Source: Candidatus Omnitrophota bacterium
GTDB lineage: Bacteria > Ratteibacteria > UBA8468 > B48-G9 > DTJG01
Assembly (NCBI GenBank): GCA_023818725.1
Contig: JAMWBX010000066.1
Coordinates: forward strand, 1-7,007
Direction of reading: 5' to 3'
DNA length: 7,007 bases
Below the pieces are notes generated by a model, which worked only from the letters and a program-made list of their open reading frames with translations, had not been told where the DNA came from and did not search any database. This document shows positions 1 through 5,781 of this stretch, piece by piece; positions within the stretch are counted from its first letter, which is position 1, and each line of letters starts with the position of its first letter. Both the position numbers and the translations under genes were made by a program.

Positions 1-761
1 TCCAGAAATTTTTGCTGTTTGGCGAAACGAGCCAGCATAAATGGATTGTTACAGGCGTTTTGGGGATAAATCCCATTGATAATCAATTCCTGCGAAGTAA
101 TCTTGAGTTTTAAAAGTTCGGACATGGAACGTTCTGCTTCATAAATGGGCGTAAGTTCGGGTCGCAAAACGAATACAAAAGTAGTTCTGGAAGTGTCCTG
201 CATTGCCGAGATTGCACGGTCAAATTTAGTTTTTGATTCAGCCAGAGCCGCTGCCGGGCCGATGCAGGTCTGTCCACCACCTTCTTCTTTGGCCGCTTTC
301 TCAATAACTTTGCTCCATTCCACGGGCAGTTCCAGTAGCCGTAGAGTATGTCCGGTGGGAGCAGTGTCAAAGATTACTACCTCATATTCTGAGTTCTGCA
401 AAAAATCCGTAAAACGGTCAAAAGCGGCCATCTCAGCGGTACAGGGTGAATTTAATTGTTCCTCCAGGACCTTAAAACTTTCTTCTGGAATCAGGCCGCG
501 AAGCGGGGCAAGGGTTTTCTCTTTGTACTCTGTGGTAGCAATATCCGGATCAAGTTCCACAGCAAACAAATTTGGCACGCCATTGATCTGCACAATCTTG
601 TGGCCGATTTTTTGCTCAAAAACATCAGCCAGATTTGAGGCTGGGTCAGTAGTGATAATGAGCGTTTTTTTGCTTTGACTGGCAAAATAAACCGCGCTTG
701 CAGCAGCCATAGTGGTTTTGCCAACCCCGCCTTTTCCTGAAAAGAAGTAAAACCTTGTCAT
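1..761 (-). CDS. arsA: ArsA, arsenite-stimulated ATPase (partial, C-terminus off the left edge)
   Basis: ArsA is the soluble ATPase that takes As(III) from ArsD and energises the membrane arsenite carrier. The start is the ATG at 761, with AGGAG six bases upstream. About 253 residues are visible. Residues 9-17 form a deviant Walker A, GKGGVGKTT. The ArsA signature DTAPTGHTLRLL is at 132-143. Two cysteines sit where ArsA binds As(III): Cys107 in SPCTAEMAAF and Cys166 in QTCIGP, matching Cys113 and Cys172 of the E. coli plasmid protein as I remember it. These cysteines favour a true arsenite ATPase over a Get3-like one. The frame is open to the window edge, so I cannot tell whether it is a single (about 300-400 aa) or a double (about 580 aa) ArsA. 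It is the last visible gene of the ars operon, 88 bp after usp. Six sampled lines average about 49% GC, higher than usp. Confidence 0.95.
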   Translation of the reverse strand, partial: MTRFYFFSGKGGVGKTTMAAASAVYFASQSKKTLIITTDPASNLADVFEQKIGHKIVQINGVPNLFAVELDPDIATTEYKEKTLAPLRGLIPEESFKVLEEQLNSPCTAEMAAFDRFTDFLQNSEYEVVIFDTAPTGHTLRLLELPVEWSKVIEKAAKEEGGGQTCIGPAAALAESKTKFDRAISAMQDTSRTTFVFVLRPELTPIYEAERSMSELLKLKITSQELIINGIYPQNACNNPFMLARFAKQQKFL

Positions 762-824
762 TGTCAACTCCTGTTTTAAATTTCAAGAGTCCCATATTTC
801 GAGTTCTGCTGGAATTAACCGAAC

Positions 825-853
825 ATTATGTGGACAACTTTCTTTTTTATCAA
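825..853 (-). promoter_or_regulatory. Candidate internal promoter for arsA
   Basis: On the minus strand TTGATA (853-848) is followed after exactly 17 bases by CATAAT (830-825). Each hexamer differs from the sigma70 consensus at one position. The start of transcription would fall near 818, giving a leader of nearly 60 bases before arsA. The -35 box overlaps the stop codon of usp. This could give arsA its own expression in addition to read-through from arsR. It is predicted only from the match. Confidence 0.45.
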
Positions 854-1740
854 CCTCTAACAAGAAGTACGCTTCTATCGCTGTACTCAATTACATTTCT
901 TGATACTGAACCCCTTAATATTCCTTTTACATAACCCTTTCCATGCGCTGCCATAACAATAAGCGTTACATCCTCTTCACGGGCTACTTTTATCAAATCG
1001 TATCTCGGTTTACCCACACGAAGATGCGTTTTTACATTGAATCCCTCTGCTTCAAGGTCCTGTTTCACTTTTTCAAGCTTTTCAATATCAATTTTTTCAA
1101 ACTCTTTAAACTTTTCAAATGTTTGAAGTCCCATGGCTTTTTCGTCCATAATATGAGCCACAATAACTTCTTCCACGCCAGCGTTTTTCAATCCTTTGAT
1201 GTATTGAAGCACAGCCAATGCGTATTCGGACCAGTCAGTTGGATATAAAATCCTGAAGAATGGGTTTGAACAGTATTTTTTACATGCTGCTTCATCGCCT
1301 CCGTAAACCGCAGGATATTTCGGTATATACACAGGAAGTTTTCCATAACGGATAACCTTATCTGTGTTAGATCCGATAAAGATTTCACCGAGCGTACTCT
1401 TTTTTTGCCTGCCAGAGACAATTAGTTCCACCGCCTCTTCATTTGCAACTCGTAATATTTCTCTATAAGGTATGCCGACTTCTATCCTTTGTTTTGCTTT
1501 AAGTCCGGCCTGTTCAATTCTTTTAATTGCCTCGGCCATTTTTAACTTTGCCATTTCAGTTAATGTCTTCACATTTTCAGGGTGATATCCCTCATATTTG
1601 TCCATCAAAAGTTTTGCCACATCTATTACATTAAGCAGAATAATTTCTTCTGTTCCAACTTTTTTGAGATTCAAAATGCATGATAGCAGATCGAGAGAAA
1701 AATCTTCAAACTTAATAGGATAAAGTATCTTTTTAAACAT
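850..1740 (-). CDS. Tandem universal stress protein (two UspA domains) inside the ars operon
   Basis: The protein has 296 residues and two UspA-type nucleotide-binding folds. Domain 1 spans about 1-139, beginning MFKKILYPIKF. Domain 2 spans about 162-296, beginning FRILYPTDWSEY. In domain 2 the ATP motif G-2X-G-9X-G-S is nearly complete: G267, then G277-S278, with Ala264 replacing the first Gly. In domain 1, G110 and G123-S124 are kept, but Lys113 replaces the second Gly, so that half may not bind ATP. The linker holds Cys153 and Cys157 as CKKYC. The start ATG at 1740 lies two bases after the acr3 stop, with GGGAGG inside the end of acr3, so the two are one transcript. Usp proteins usually act in stress adaptation. 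A specific role in arsenic resistance is an inference from position only. Confidence 0.93.
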   Translation of the reverse strand: MFKKILYPIKFEDFSLDLLSCILNLKKVGTEEIILLNVIDVAKLLMDKYEGYHPENVKTLTEMAKLKMAEAIKRIEQAGLKAKQRIEVGIPYREILRVANEEAVELIVSGRQKKSTLGEIFIGSNTDKVIRYGKLPVYIPKYPAVYGGDEAACKKYCSNPFFRILYPTDWSEYALAVLQYIKGLKNAGVEEVIVAHIMDEKAMGLQTFEKFKEFEKIDIEKLEKVKQDLEAEGFNVKTHLRVGKPRYDLIKVAREEDVTLIVMAAHGKGYVKGILRGSVSRNVIEYSDRSVLLVRG

Positions 1741-1742
1741 TG

Positions 1743-2795
1743 TTAATCCCTCCCTTTAAAAAGTTTATACTCAGTGTTTTTGGCAAACCAGACAAGAACA
1801 AGCATCACAGGCACTTCAATCAAAGGCCCGATTACAGTTGCAAGAGCCACTGTTGGATTAAATGCCGTAATCGCTATCGCGATAGCTATTTCAAAATCTC
1901 TTCCTGTTGAATTAAATGCAACAGCGACTGCGTCTCTATAATTCAAACCAAGTTTCCATCCTGTTAGATATACAATCGAAAACATGATCCAGAAAAATAA
2001 CGTCATTGGTATTGCCATTTGTATTATGAACAATGGTTTCTGCAGTATTAAATCACCTTTAAGAGCAAACATAACTATTAAGGTAAAAAGCAAACCAACT
2101 ATGGAAAGCGTATCCAGATAAAACTTTAATTTACGAAACCATTCCTCCCCTCGTTTTTTTACACCCAAGAATCTTGTAAGTATTCCAGCCAGTAAAGGTA
2201 AGCCAAGATATAACACTACGCTTTCACCCACCACCCATACATTAAAATGGATCTCGCCAAGCAGGATCTTTGCGTATACCGGTATGAGAATCATCTGTAT
2301 GATTGAATTAACAGCCACAAGAATTATCGCCAGCGGCCCATTTCCAGCAGCAAGATATGTGAAGACTATAACCATTGCAATGCAGGGCGCAAGGCCATAA
2401 AGTATGAGCCCAGTATACAAATCCTGTTGCCCGCTTAAAAATATCTTTGCCAGCAAAAGCATGAAAAACGGAGCCACGGCGTAGTTGAAAAAAACGACTA
2501 TAAAAAGTTGTTTGGGCGACTTAGCCGCCTTGCCAAGATCCTCAAACTTGATATTTGCCATTGCCGGATACATCATCATAAAAAGGCCAACAACCACTCC
2601 CAGCACTATGACATTGGGGACATTGAGTTCATAGGTTCCGTGGAATATTGCCTTGATTGCGTCGATCGGCGGAGTTAATTCAAAATTAGAAATTCCGTAC
2701 CATCTACCAATTGCAATTCCGACGATCATACTGAAAATTACAAAAATAGGCAATAATCTGAAGTTATGAAGCTTTTCAAGAAGTCTTTTGAACAT
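1743..2795 (-). CDS. acr3: Acr3-family arsenite efflux permease
   Basis: Acr3 is an inner-membrane carrier of the BART superfamily that expels As(III). The protein has 350 residues and is highly hydrophobic, with about ten membrane segments, in line with the family. The conserved cysteine of the fourth segment is Cys138 in YGLAPCIAMVIVF. The conserved glutamate near the end is Glu327 in VIGPLIEVPVML. Residues 295-310, NSTGRDFEIAIAIAIT, correspond to the usual NNFELAIAVAI stretch but carry Arg-Asp in place of Asn-Asn. The start ATG at 2795 has AGGAGG seven bases upstream and lies 42 bases after arsD. It is not the ArsB type of permease. With ArsD and ArsA beside it, the carrier is likely to work as an ATP-coupled pump, though Acr3 can also work alone on membrane potential. 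Confidence 0.95.
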   Translation of the reverse strand: MFKRLLEKLHNFRLLPIFVIFSMIVGIAIGRWYGISNFELTPPIDAIKAIFHGTYELNVPNVIVLGVVVGLFMMMYPAMANIKFEDLGKAAKSPKQLFIVVFFNYAVAPFFMLLLAKIFLSGQQDLYTGLILYGLAPCIAMVIVFTYLAAGNGPLAIILVAVNSIIQMILIPVYAKILLGEIHFNVWVVGESVVLYLGLPLLAGILTRFLGVKKRGEEWFRKLKFYLDTLSIVGLLFTLIVMFALKGDLILQKPLFIIQMAIPMTLFFWIMFSIVYLTGWKLGLNYRDAVAVAFNSTGRDFEIAIAIAITAFNPTVALATVIGPLIEVPVMLVLVWFAKNTEYKLFKGRD

Positions 2796-2837
2796 TTTAA
2801 ATCCTCCTGCAGTTAGGTTTTGATGAATCGGATATCT

Positions 2838-3155
2838 TTATTGTGATTTTGTTTCATTAATAAATTTCTTAAATTCCTCAAATGTTGGGTATGAACCAAT
2901 TTTGATAATTTTCCCGTTGCAGATTGTAATTGGTAATGCTTTTAGTTGCCGTTCCTGAAGTAGTTTTATCACCTCCGGGTTTTCCTTAAACTTTTGCGGA
3001 CTTTGAGTGATGATATAACGTTCAACTTCTACGCCTTGTTTTTTTATCTTTTCCAGTGTATCCTGCAGAGAAATAAGAGATGGATCTGGGTTCGGCCCAC
3101 AAACGCCGGAAGAACAACACATTGGTGGATCATAAATAATAATTTTTGTTTTCAT
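2838..3155 (-). CDS. arsD: ArsD, arsenite metallochaperone
   Basis: ArsD binds As(III) in the cytosol and hands it to ArsA, raising the pump's affinity for arsenite; it is also a weak repressor in some systems. The protein has 105 residues with a thioredoxin-like fold. The N-terminus MKTKIIIYDPPMCCSSGVCG carries the essential Cys13, Cys14 and Cys19, matching Cys12, Cys13 and Cys18 of the E. coli plasmid ArsD. The extra vicinal cysteine pairs at the end of that protein are missing here, which is common and does not abolish function. I chose the ATG at 3155 because it matches the family N-terminus and has GGGAGG six bases upstream; a TTG at 3182 would add nine unsupported residues. The ATG overlaps the arsR stop as ATGA, so translation is probably coupled. 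Confidence 0.95.
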   Translation of the reverse strand: MKTKIIIYDPPMCCSSGVCGPNPDPSLISLQDTLEKIKKQGVEVERYIITQSPQKFKENPEVIKLLQERQLKALPITICNGKIIKIGSYPTFEEFKKFINETKSQ

Positions 3156-3496
3156 AATTTTCCTCCCTGTAGTTTTCGACAAACACGGTTTCTGGAGCCT
3201 GGACTGCTTGTAATACTGTCAAAATTTAACACCTTCCTGAACAGATCTTTCATTTTCTTAAATGCCTTTTTGTTAAGGGAACAGTATACCCAGGTTCCGA
3301 TCTTCCTGTCGTGAATTAAGCCAGCTTTCCTCAATTTACGCAAATGGTGGGAAACAAGGGTTTGTTCCAGATTTAATTTTTCCGCAAGAACGCAAACGCA
3401 CTCCTGCCCTTTCATCAGATGCAGGATGATTTTATACTTGCTTCTGTCGGCAAGAATTTTTATATAGCTCAATAGTTCTTCTTCGTTTTCGGTCAT
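3152..3496 (-). CDS. arsR: ArsR-family As(III)-responsive repressor
   Basis: This is a winged-helix repressor of 114 residues that should release its operator when As(III) binds. The helix-turn-helix lies at about 37-60, with the recognition helix in QTLVSHHLRKLRKAGLI. Cys33 and Cys35 in QECVCVLAEKL match the ELCVCDL arsenite site of the E. coli repressor. Cys72 is in WVYCSLN. A tail of about 24 residues after the core contains Cys106. The reading frame stays open far upstream, but I place the start at the ATG at 3496. That gives a normal family length, has AAAGGGTGGG just upstream, and lies just after a strong promoter and operator. The residues encoded upstream belong to a ceramidase-like remnant. 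The gene heads the ars operon and overlaps arsD by ATGA. Confidence 0.93.
   Translation of the reverse strand: MTENEEELLSYIKILADRSKYKIILHLMKGQECVCVLAEKLNLEQTLVSHHLRKLRKAGLIHDRKIGTWVYCSLNKKAFKKMKDLFRKVLNFDSITSSPGSRNRVCRKLQGGKL
3156..3167 (-). promoter_or_regulatory. Ribosome binding site that fixes the arsD start
   Basis: GGGAGG (3167-3162) lies six bases before the ATG at 3155. It sits inside the last codons of arsR. The upstream TTG at 3182 has no comparable site. Confidence 0.85.
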
Positions 3497-3510
3497 TTCC
3501 CACCCTTTAA

Positions 3511-3532
3511 TATGTGAATCATAATTCATATA
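3511..3532 (-). promoter_or_regulatory. Probable ArsR operator (22-bp imperfect palindrome)
   Basis: The halves, read on the minus strand, are TATATGAATTA and TGATTCACATA. Nine of the eleven base pairs across the dyad match. The AT-rich form with GAAT and ATTC cores resembles operators of the ArsR/SmtB family. It overlaps the end of the -10 box and the expected start of transcription, so a bound ArsR dimer would block RNA polymerase. Binding has not been shown; the call rests on symmetry and position. Confidence 0.75.
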
Positions 3533-3558
3533 ATAATTTTTTTTAAAATCGATGTCAA
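3530..3558 (-). promoter_or_regulatory. Promoter of the ars operon
   Basis: On the minus strand a perfect -35 TTGACA (3558-3553) is followed after 17 bases by TATTAT (3535-3530), which is one base off the -10 consensus. The expected transcription start is near 3523, leaving a leader of about 27 bases before the arsR ATG. The spacing and strength support the short arsR start and exclude initiation further upstream as the main route. Confidence 0.85.
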
Positions 3559-3559
3559 G

Positions 3560-3994
3560 TGATCCAGTTTTATCATAATGACCATTTTTCTTAACTCTGT
3601 TATAACCAATGTCGGCTTTTGCTCTGGCAAAGCCTATCTTTCCTTCAGACGCCTGCTCCTTGGCGCGTACACCTGCTTCTACGATTTTTTTTTCAAAAAT
3701 ATCAAGGTATTTCTTATTCATCTTTCCCAATCCTTCAAGAAATAAAGTTGCTGGGCCTGAATGAGTGTGCGTGAAAGAAATTATGATGTTTTGGGGCCTG
3801 ATTTTTGTTTCTTTTTCTATTTTTTCCCTGATACGAACAATTATTTCCCTGTTTATTCCAATTAGATCGCAGGATATAAATAAAATTTCATTTTTTAAGG
3901 AATCGGCGCCAATATAAACCGCTTTCGCAAACAGATTGTCATGAATACCTGTGGATTTTCTGTTGAGATAAAAACCGTAGCCAATTATTTCTTT
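3560..3994 (-). pseudogene. Remnant of a neutral/alkaline ceramidase-like gene
   Basis: The minus-strand frame is open from 3994 (after a TGA at 3997-3995) and runs without a stop into arsR. Its first 145 or so codons look like the N-terminal domain of the neutral/alkaline ceramidase family. IIGYGF is followed by STGIHDNLFAKAVYIGAD, then LFISCDLIGINREI, then ISFTHTHSGPATL with the zinc-site histidines, then ARAKADIGYNR. This is the family order. The usual N-terminal piece with a DITPP motif is missing, and I did not find it in the other frames upstream. No ATG occurs before the MNKKYL segment. The several hundred residues that should follow are also missing. The resemblance fades near 3560, where the ars promoter begins. 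I read it as a gene cut at both ends; the exact right-hand limit is uncertain. Confidence 0.75.
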
Positions 3995-4069
3995 TCAAGC
4001 CGCAATATTCCAAATTCTTCAAGTAATTGAAAAGTTGTTCTTGAAAGTTGTGGAATCGATGAAGAATAT

Positions 4070-4100
4070 AACACAACTGATTTGCAATAGGTATTGTGTT
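4070..4100. promoter_or_regulatory. Possible operator of the lsrF-like operon (7-bp inverted repeat)
   Basis: AACACAA (4070-4076) and TTGTGTT (4094-4100) form an exact inverted repeat with 17 bases between. The dyad is centred on the TTGCAA -35 box. Such placement suits a repressor or a sugar-responsive regulator. The arms are short and AT-rich, so chance is possible. Confidence 0.35.
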
Positions 4101-4109
4101 TGATATAAT
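4082..4109 (+). promoter_or_regulatory. Extended -10 promoter of the lsrF-rpe-SDR operon
   Basis: TTGCAA (4082-4087) and a perfect TATAAT (4104-4109) are 16 bases apart. The TATAAT is preceded by TG and one base (4101-4103), the extended -10 form, which would compensate for the weaker -35. Transcription would start near 4116, about 37 bases before the ATG. The stretch 3995-4081 to the left holds two direct repeats, TTGAAAAGTTGT (4027) and TTGAAAGTTGT (4041), and no gene that I can support. Confidence 0.7.
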
Positions 4110-4152
4110 AACACCAGGGGAAAAGATTCAGGTAATCTAAAAGGAGCAAGCG

Positions 4153-5043
4153 ATGCCAGAAGCAGATGAAAAAAAAGAAAAGAATTTCTATCCTGAAATC
4201 CGTCAGAAAAATAAAGCATTCTTCCTGAAAGGTTCAAACAACTTTGACTGGGGGATGAAAAACAGGCTGTCAAAGATTTTCAATCCAGTCACAGGTAAGA
4301 CTGTGATGCTTGCCATTGACCACGGTTATTTCCAGGGACCAACCACAGGGCTTGAAAGAATTGATGTGACAATTTTGCCGCTTCTTGCGTACTCTGACAC
4401 CTTGATGCTGACAAGAGGAATACTTCGATCAATAATACCTCCCACTTATCCAAACGGTATTGTTCTTCGGGCAAGCGGCGGACCAAGTATTCTGAAAGAA
4501 CTTTCAGACGAGCAGATAGCAATGGATATTGAGGATGCGATAAGATTGAATGCAGCGGCGGTTGCTGTTCAGGTTTTTATTGGGGGCCAGTATGAAACAC
4601 AATCAGTCCATAATATGACCCGTCTTGTGGATATGGGACAGAGGTACGGGATTGCAGTTCTTGGTGTAACAGCAGTTGGAAAAGAACTTGTCAGAGATGC
4701 AAAATATATGCGTCTTGCCTGTAGAATATGCGCTGAACTTGGTGCGACCTATGTGAAGACATATTATGTTGAACCTGATTTTGAAACAGTTACCGCGAGT
4801 TGTCCTGTGCCCATTGTGATTGCGGGCGGGAAGAAAATTCCTGAACTTGACGCCTTGAATATGGCTTACAACGCAATTCAACAGGGTGCATTCGGGGTTG
4901 ATATGGGTCGCAATATTTTTCAGGCAGAAAACCCTGTCGCAATGATACAGGCTGTAAGAATGGTTGTTCATAAAAATGAAAAGCCGGAAAAGGCGTACCA
5001 GTTTTACAGAGAATCTATTGAAGAAAAACAAAAAAAGGAATAG
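4153..5043 (+). CDS. lsrF: LsrF-type class I aldolase/thiolase (3-hydroxy-5-phosphonooxypentane-2,4-dione thiolase family)
   Basis: LsrF of enteric bacteria ends the AI-2 signal degradation pathway: it transfers an acetyl group from a dione phosphate to CoA, giving dihydroxyacetone phosphate and acetyl-CoA. This protein has 296 residues and follows E. coli LsrF (291 aa) nearly end to end. Shared blocks include [15 protein letters not shown] (31-45), [20 protein letters not shown] (47-66), TRGILRS (87-93), [12 protein letters not shown] (217-228) and [10 protein letters not shown] (248-257). The Schiff-base lysine is Lys202 in VKTYYVE. The start ATG has AAGGAG six bases upstream. It is the first gene of a three-gene operon. 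No lsrK, lsrG or transporter is in view, so the substrate may not be phospho-AI-2. Family membership is very secure; the exact substrate is not. Confidence 0.93.
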   Translation: MPEADEKKEKNFYPEIRQKNKAFFLKGSNNFDWGMKNRLSKIFNPVTGKTVMLAIDHGYFQGPTTGLERIDVTILPLLAYSDTLMLTRGILRSIIPPTYPNGIVLRASGGPSILKELSDEQIAMDIEDAIRLNAAAVAVQVFIGGQYETQSVHNMTRLVDMGQRYGIAVLGVTAVGKELVRDAKYMRLACRICAELGATYVKTYYVEPDFETVTASCPVPIVIAGGKKIPELDALNMAYNAIQQGAFGVDMGRNIFQAENPVAMIQAVRMVVHKNEKPEKAYQFYRESIEEKQKKE

Positions 5044-5046
5044 AAA

Positions 5047-5781
5047 ATGGCAAAACTATCGTTTCTTCATTATCTGAGATCTTTAACTCCGACACTCAGT
5101 GTGAGTGTTATGGCAGCAGATCCAATGCATCTTGAACTGGACCTGAAGAAACTTAACGGCACAGGTGTTGAACTTCTTCATTTTGATATTATGGATGGAA
5201 TGTTCTGTCCAGAGATCACCGCTGGCGCCTCTCTTGTAAAAAAGGTAAAAACAAAATTAATAAAAGATGTCCATCTAATGGTTGAAAAGCCCCAGCATAA
5301 AATACGCCAGTTTGTCCAGGCAGGAGCTGATATTATTACAGTTCATTATGAGGCATGCCCTGTCGATATTCATGCAGTCCTTCAGGAAATAAAGAGCCTT
5401 AAAAATGTCAATGATGTAAATAGATTAGTGGTTGCAGGAGACGCAATAAATCCTGGTACTCCTGTTGAGCAGCTTAAAAGCGTGCTTGATATAGCGGATA
5501 TGATAACAATTCTTGCAGTAAACCCGGGATGGGAAAATCAAACCTTTTTGAAATCAACGGCAAAAAAAATAGAGACAGCCATTGACTTGATAAATAAATC
5601 AGAAAGAGACATACTTATGTGTGTCGATGGCGGAATAACACTTGAAAATATCGTTGATGTCTCTCATATGGCTCCTGATATTGTTGTTGCGGGAAAGGCT
5701 GTCTTTGATGGTAAAAATCCTGCCGATAGCGCGAAATATATTTTGAATGTTTTGAAAAAAGGCAAAAATAAAGCGATATGA
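5047..5781 (+). CDS. Ribulose-phosphate 3-epimerase family protein (divergent)
   Basis: Members of this TIM-barrel family invert C3 of pentulose or hexulose phosphates through a metal-held enediolate. The protein has 244 residues. All four metal ligands are present: His45 and Asp47 in LHFDIMDGMF, His76 in DVHLMV, and Asp194 in CVDGGI. Asp47 and Asp194 are also the acid-base pair. The family loops INPGTP (134-138 region) and AVNPGW (157-162) can be seen. It departs from standard Rpe where the substrate loop NPGFGGQ reads NPGWENQ and where PN(I/L)T reads PEIT. A house-keeping Rpe role is therefore less likely than a specialised epimerase such as the allulose-6-phosphate type. It begins three bases after the lsrF stop, with AAGGA eight bases ahead of the ATG, and ends in an ATGA overlap with the next gene. 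Confidence 0.88.
   Translation: MAKLSFLHYLRSLTPTLSVSVMAADPMHLELDLKKLNGTGVELLHFDIMDGMFCPEITAGASLVKKVKTKLIKDVHLMVEKPQHKIRQFVQAGADIITVHYEACPVDIHAVLQEIKSLKNVNDVNRLVVAGDAINPGTPVEQLKSVLDIADMITILAVNPGWENQTFLKSTAKKIETAIDLINKSERDILMCVDGGITLENIVDVSHMAPDIVVAGKAVFDGKNPADSAKYILNVLKKGKNKAI

Noticed and set aside
145..678. A plus-strand open frame of 177 codons across arsA
   Set aside because: It is antisense to a well-supported ArsA frame, and its product looks low in complexity and unlike any protein.
1..761. Get3-type tail-anchored protein ATPase in place of ArsA
   Set aside because: Both As(III)-binding cysteines of ArsA are present, and the gene sits with arsD and acr3.
762..849. Terminator or small gene between usp and arsA
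   Set aside because: Only weak GTTC/GAAC pairing was found, with no T run and no open frame with a ribosome site.
3156..3182. A longer ArsD beginning at a TTG at 3182
   Set aside because: The ATG at 3155 matches the family N-terminus and has an ideal ribosome site; the nine added residues have no support.
3152..3730. A 192-residue ArsR beginning at a TTG at 3730
   Set aside because: The extra 78 residues are mostly ceramidase-like sequence, the length is far above the family norm, and a strong promoter and operator lie inside this stretch, downstream of that start.
4019..4273. A minus-strand frame over the lsrF promoter and start
   Set aside because: It overlaps a confident gene and promoter, has no ribosome site that I can see, and does not supply the missing ceramidase N-terminus.
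4153..5043. Part of a full AI-2 uptake (lsr) operon
   Set aside because: No kinase, LsrG, binding protein or ABC transporter gene is present on either side; the neighbours are an epimerase and an SDR.
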